From Maribacter polysaccharolyticus (GTDB lineage: Bacteria > Bacteroidota > Bacteroidia > Flavobacteriales > Flavobacteriaceae): a stretch of 64,000 nt of DNA. The DNA is taken from assembly GCF_028882255.1 (NCBI RefSeq), contig NZ_JARBUY010000005.1, positions 124,001 through 188,000 on the forward strand. The letters are read 5' to 3'. Within the stretch, counting starts at the first letter, position 1. Each line of letters starts with the position of its first letter. Positions 61,746-64,000 of this stretch are shown here, piece after piece. The notes under the pieces were generated by a model, which did not search any database, was not told where the DNA came from, and worked only from the letters and a program-made list of their open reading frames with translations. Position numbers and translations under genes: made by a program.

Positions 61746-64000
61746 TTAAAATCTAAATTTTAGACCAATCGCATAAATCTTGGCACTAGGATAACTACTC
61801 TGATCGTGACCATATCGTAATCGATCTCCGATATTACTGGAATCAGTTCCTCTTGTATTTGCCTCTGGATCAATACCTGAATAATTGGTAAAAGTGAATA
61901 GATTGGTACCAGAAATATATAATTGAAGCATGTCAAAATCATTTAGACCCATTTCAGAAACGGGGAAATTATATGCCAACCTTATCGACTTAACACGCAG
62001 ATAACTCGCATCTTCAATAAATCTGTCGGAAACGGTTATTTGGGTGGCACTACTAATTTTAGGGTATTTTGCATTGGGATCTGGATTTTCAGCCGTCCAA
62101 TAATTTCCAATAATATCCCTAAATTGATTATTGCCTCGCTGAAAGGAATTTAAGTGTGTTCCATTGGTGGCATTGAATAATTCGTTTCCTTGAACCCCTT
62201 CCAACATCACATTTAATTCAATTCCCTTATAACTGAAATTAGAAGTCAATCCATAAATGAAATCCGGATGGTAACTACCCAAAATCACACGGTCCAACGA
62301 ATTAATCAATCCATCAGGAACACCATCGGGTCCGCTAACATCCTGATATTTAATGAAACCATTCTCATCCAAACCATCTTCAAGAAGTCCATAAAAAACT
62401 CCTAATGGTTCTCCTTCTCGTGCAATATTTGCACTTGGCCAAACTGAACTTTGTGCTGCCCCAAAAATATCACTGTCCCCAGCAAGCTCGATCACTTTAT
62501 TTCTATTGGCAGAAATCTGTGCTGAAACATTCCATTTAAAATCATTTCTCAGAATATCAGCATCAACACTAAATTCAATTCCCGAATTTTGTATTTCTCC
62601 AAGATTTCTTAGAATTGAGCTAAATCCGACACTTGATGGGAGCGGTACCGATGCAAGTAAGTCTTTAGTATTCTTTTTATAGTAATCAAATACAAACCTT
62701 AATTGATTATTAAATAGATTTAGATCAAACCCAACATCCAACTGCCCAGTAGTTTCCCATTTCAATGCGCTATTGGAAATACCGGCAGGATAAAATCCAA
62801 TGACGTCAGCTTGATTCTCAAAAATAAATTTAGTCGAGTTCAGTCTATCAAGTGATTGATAGGGATTAAGTGCCGTATTACCCGTAATACCATAACTCGC
62901 CCTTAATTTTAAGTTGGAAATGGTCGAGCTATTTTTAAGAAAGGCTTCATCTGAAACACGCCATGCTAAAGCTGCCGATGGAAAATATCCCCATTTATTA
63001 TTAGCACCGAACCTTGAAGAACCATCGGCCCTGATACTGGCAGTCACCATATATTTACCGTCATAGGAATAATTTACCCTCGATAGAAAAGAAGCTAATG
63101 TCCAATCAAAATATCCGGACCAAGGATTTCCGATGGTTTCAGCAGCGGCTAAATTATAGTTCTCGGTAATATTATTAGAAAAACCACTTACATATATACC
63201 AGAGTAACGGTTCATTTGTGTTTGATAGGTACCACCACCTATGATATTTAAAACATGTTTTTCATCAAATGTTTTTGAATATGTCAAGACATTTTCGGTT
63301 AAAAAGGAATTAAAATAGTTATTCCCCTCCTGAGCGGAACCCCTATCATTTTCATAAACAATTGGTGTAAACAACTCACTACGCGAGTTTCTATATTGTA
63401 AGCCTAATAAAGTCTTGAAAGAAAGACTAGGAGTAATTTGAAATTCAAATGTAGAATTTGCTAATACACTATTTGAAAAACTAAGATTTTTATTTAGTGT
63501 AGACAATAATGGGTTTCTCATATCGGCAGACCCAAAATTATAAATCTGTCCTATTTGAGTAGGGAGACCATCTTCATCATACAAAGGTAATGTAGGTGGC
63601 GCCGAAGCAGCAGCAGAAAGCATTGATGTACCTCGGTATCCGTTGTCAACATTGACTGAATGGGTCTCACTTCTCGACAATTGAAGGTTAATACCCATTT
63701 TCAACCAACTTTTCAATTCTTGATCTAAATTAACTCTAACAGAACCTCTTGTAACTCCTGAATTTTCTATGATTCCTTCTTGATCATAATAATTACCGGA
63801 TATAGAATATCTACCTTTATCAGAACTTCCGGAAAAAGTAATTGTATGGTTCTGTACAGGTGACGTTCTAAAGATCGCATCTAACCAATCAGTTCCTGGG
63901 TTCTGAACTTCATCAACATTGAAATAAGGTTCCAGACCTTCATTTTTTAACCATTCATTGGCTATAACGGCATATTCTTTTGCATTGAGTAAATCATATT
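61746..64000 (-). CDS. susC: SusC/RagA-family TonB-dependent receptor, 5' end outside window
   Basis: At least 750 residues of the same frame are visible. The N-terminal part lies beyond the window edge; the frame is open to position 64000 (NAKEYAVIANEWLKNEGLEP reads on, then QNPGTDWLDAIFRTSPVQNH, the SusC plug-barrel boundary). The C-terminus ends in IYAIGLKFRF. An in-frame ATG at 63716 is internal. It imports glycan oligosaccharides through the outer membrane with SusD. Confidence 0.95.
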   Translation of the reverse strand, partial: YDLLNAKEYAVIANEWLKNEGLEPYFNVDEVQNPGTDWLDAIFRTSPVQNHTITFSGSSDKGRYSISGNYYDQEGIIENSGVTRGSVRVNLDQELKSWLKMGINLQLSRSETHSVNVDNGYRGTSMLSAAASAPPTLPLYDEDGLPTQIGQIYNFGSADMRNPLLSTLNKNLSFSNSVLANSTFEFQITPSLSFKTLLGLQYRNSRSELFTPIVYENDRGSAQEGNNYFNSFLTENVLTYSKTFDEKHVLNIIGGGTYQTQMNRYSGIYVSGFSNNITENYNLAAAETIGNPWSGYFDWTLASFLSRVNYSYDGKYMVTASIRADGSSRFGANNKWGYFPSAALAWRVSDEAFLKNSSTISNLKLRASYGITGNTALNPYQSLDRLNSTKFIFENQADVIGFYPAGISNSALKWETTGQLDVGFDLNLFNNQLRFVFDYYKKNTKDLLASVPLPSSVGFSSILRNLGEIQNSGIEFSVDADILRNDFKWNVSAQISANRNKVIELAGDSDIFGAAQSSVWPSANIAREGEPLGVFYGLLEDGLDENGFIKYQDVSGPDGVPDGLINSLDRVILGSYHPDFIYGLTSNFSYKGIELNVMLEGVQGNELFNATNGTHLNSFQRGNNQFRDIIGNYWTAENPDPNAKYPKISSATQITVSDRFIEDASYLRVKSIRLAYNFPVSEMGLNDFDMLQLYISGTNLFTFTNYSGIDPEANTRGTDSSNIGDRLRYGHDQSSYPSAKIYAIGLKFRF

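Overview
The window looks like a chromosomal segment of a marine or environmental member of the Flavobacteriaceae (Bacteroidota). The DNA is AT-rich. It has a SusC/SusD pair, flavobacterial core genes (fkp, the longer purC, phoH, dnaN, mnmE), many Bacteroidota-type lipoproteins, and several promoters of the Bacteroidota -33/-7 type (TTG, then TAnnTTTG). I saw no tRNA, rRNA, CRISPR array, transposase or integrase.

Positions 1-12,600 are an accessory, patchwork zone of small one-gene units: an HxlR regulator with a DoxX protein, a peroxiredoxin, a CDF-type transporter, SRPBCC proteins, a cupin, a GNAT acetyltransferase, an AraC regulator with SnoaL- and MoaF-like proteins, a cyclase-like gene broken by one stop codon, DUF2200, and an XRE regulator with a membrane protein. 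Two families of diverged intergenic repeats lie between these units (about 1056-1398 with 2358-2718, and 6911-7138 with 9648-9865). They give the zone a cassette-like look.

Positions 12,900-30,000 hold metabolic and housekeeping genes. These are fkp (GDP-fucose salvage), a membrane-anchored alpha/beta hydrolase, a thioesterase, a zinc alcohol dehydrogenase, an S9 peptidase, an adenine deaminase-like enzyme, a PqqB-like metallo-hydrolase, an RluA-type pseudouridine synthase, a lipoprotein amidohydrolase and a PAS histidine kinase. Positions 29,770-36,270 hold metal-related functions. One part is an ArsP-type permease with an ArsF-like CxxC lipoprotein. The other is a DtxR/MntR regulator divergent from a TonB-dependent receptor, with a perfect inverted repeat in the promoter, next to a DUF2490 protein and a twice-frameshifted partner gene. 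Positions 36,300-43,500 are core genes: purC, phoH, SAM hydroxide adenosyltransferase, dnaN and mnmE.

Positions 43,580-52,880 form a minus-strand defence island: PLD-like protein, WG-repeat-like protein, hsdM, hsdS, a 342-bp repeat-rich spacer, a Fic-domain protein and hsdR, ending beside a truncated ScoMcrA-head-like fragment. The Fic gene abuts hsdR and probably has its own promoter under iterated palindromic sites, so the restriction subunit may be switched separately from the methylase. Positions 53,400-64,000 are the downstream part of a polysaccharide utilisation locus read on the minus strand: SusC (cut by the window edge), SusD, FAD-dependent oxidoreductase, sulfatase, a second FAD-dependent oxidoreductase and a CstA-type transporter, closed by a terminator. 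Twin oxidoreductases around a sulfatase, with CstA, suggest uptake, desulfation and oxidation of a sulfated glycan or derivative; the substrate cannot be read from this window.
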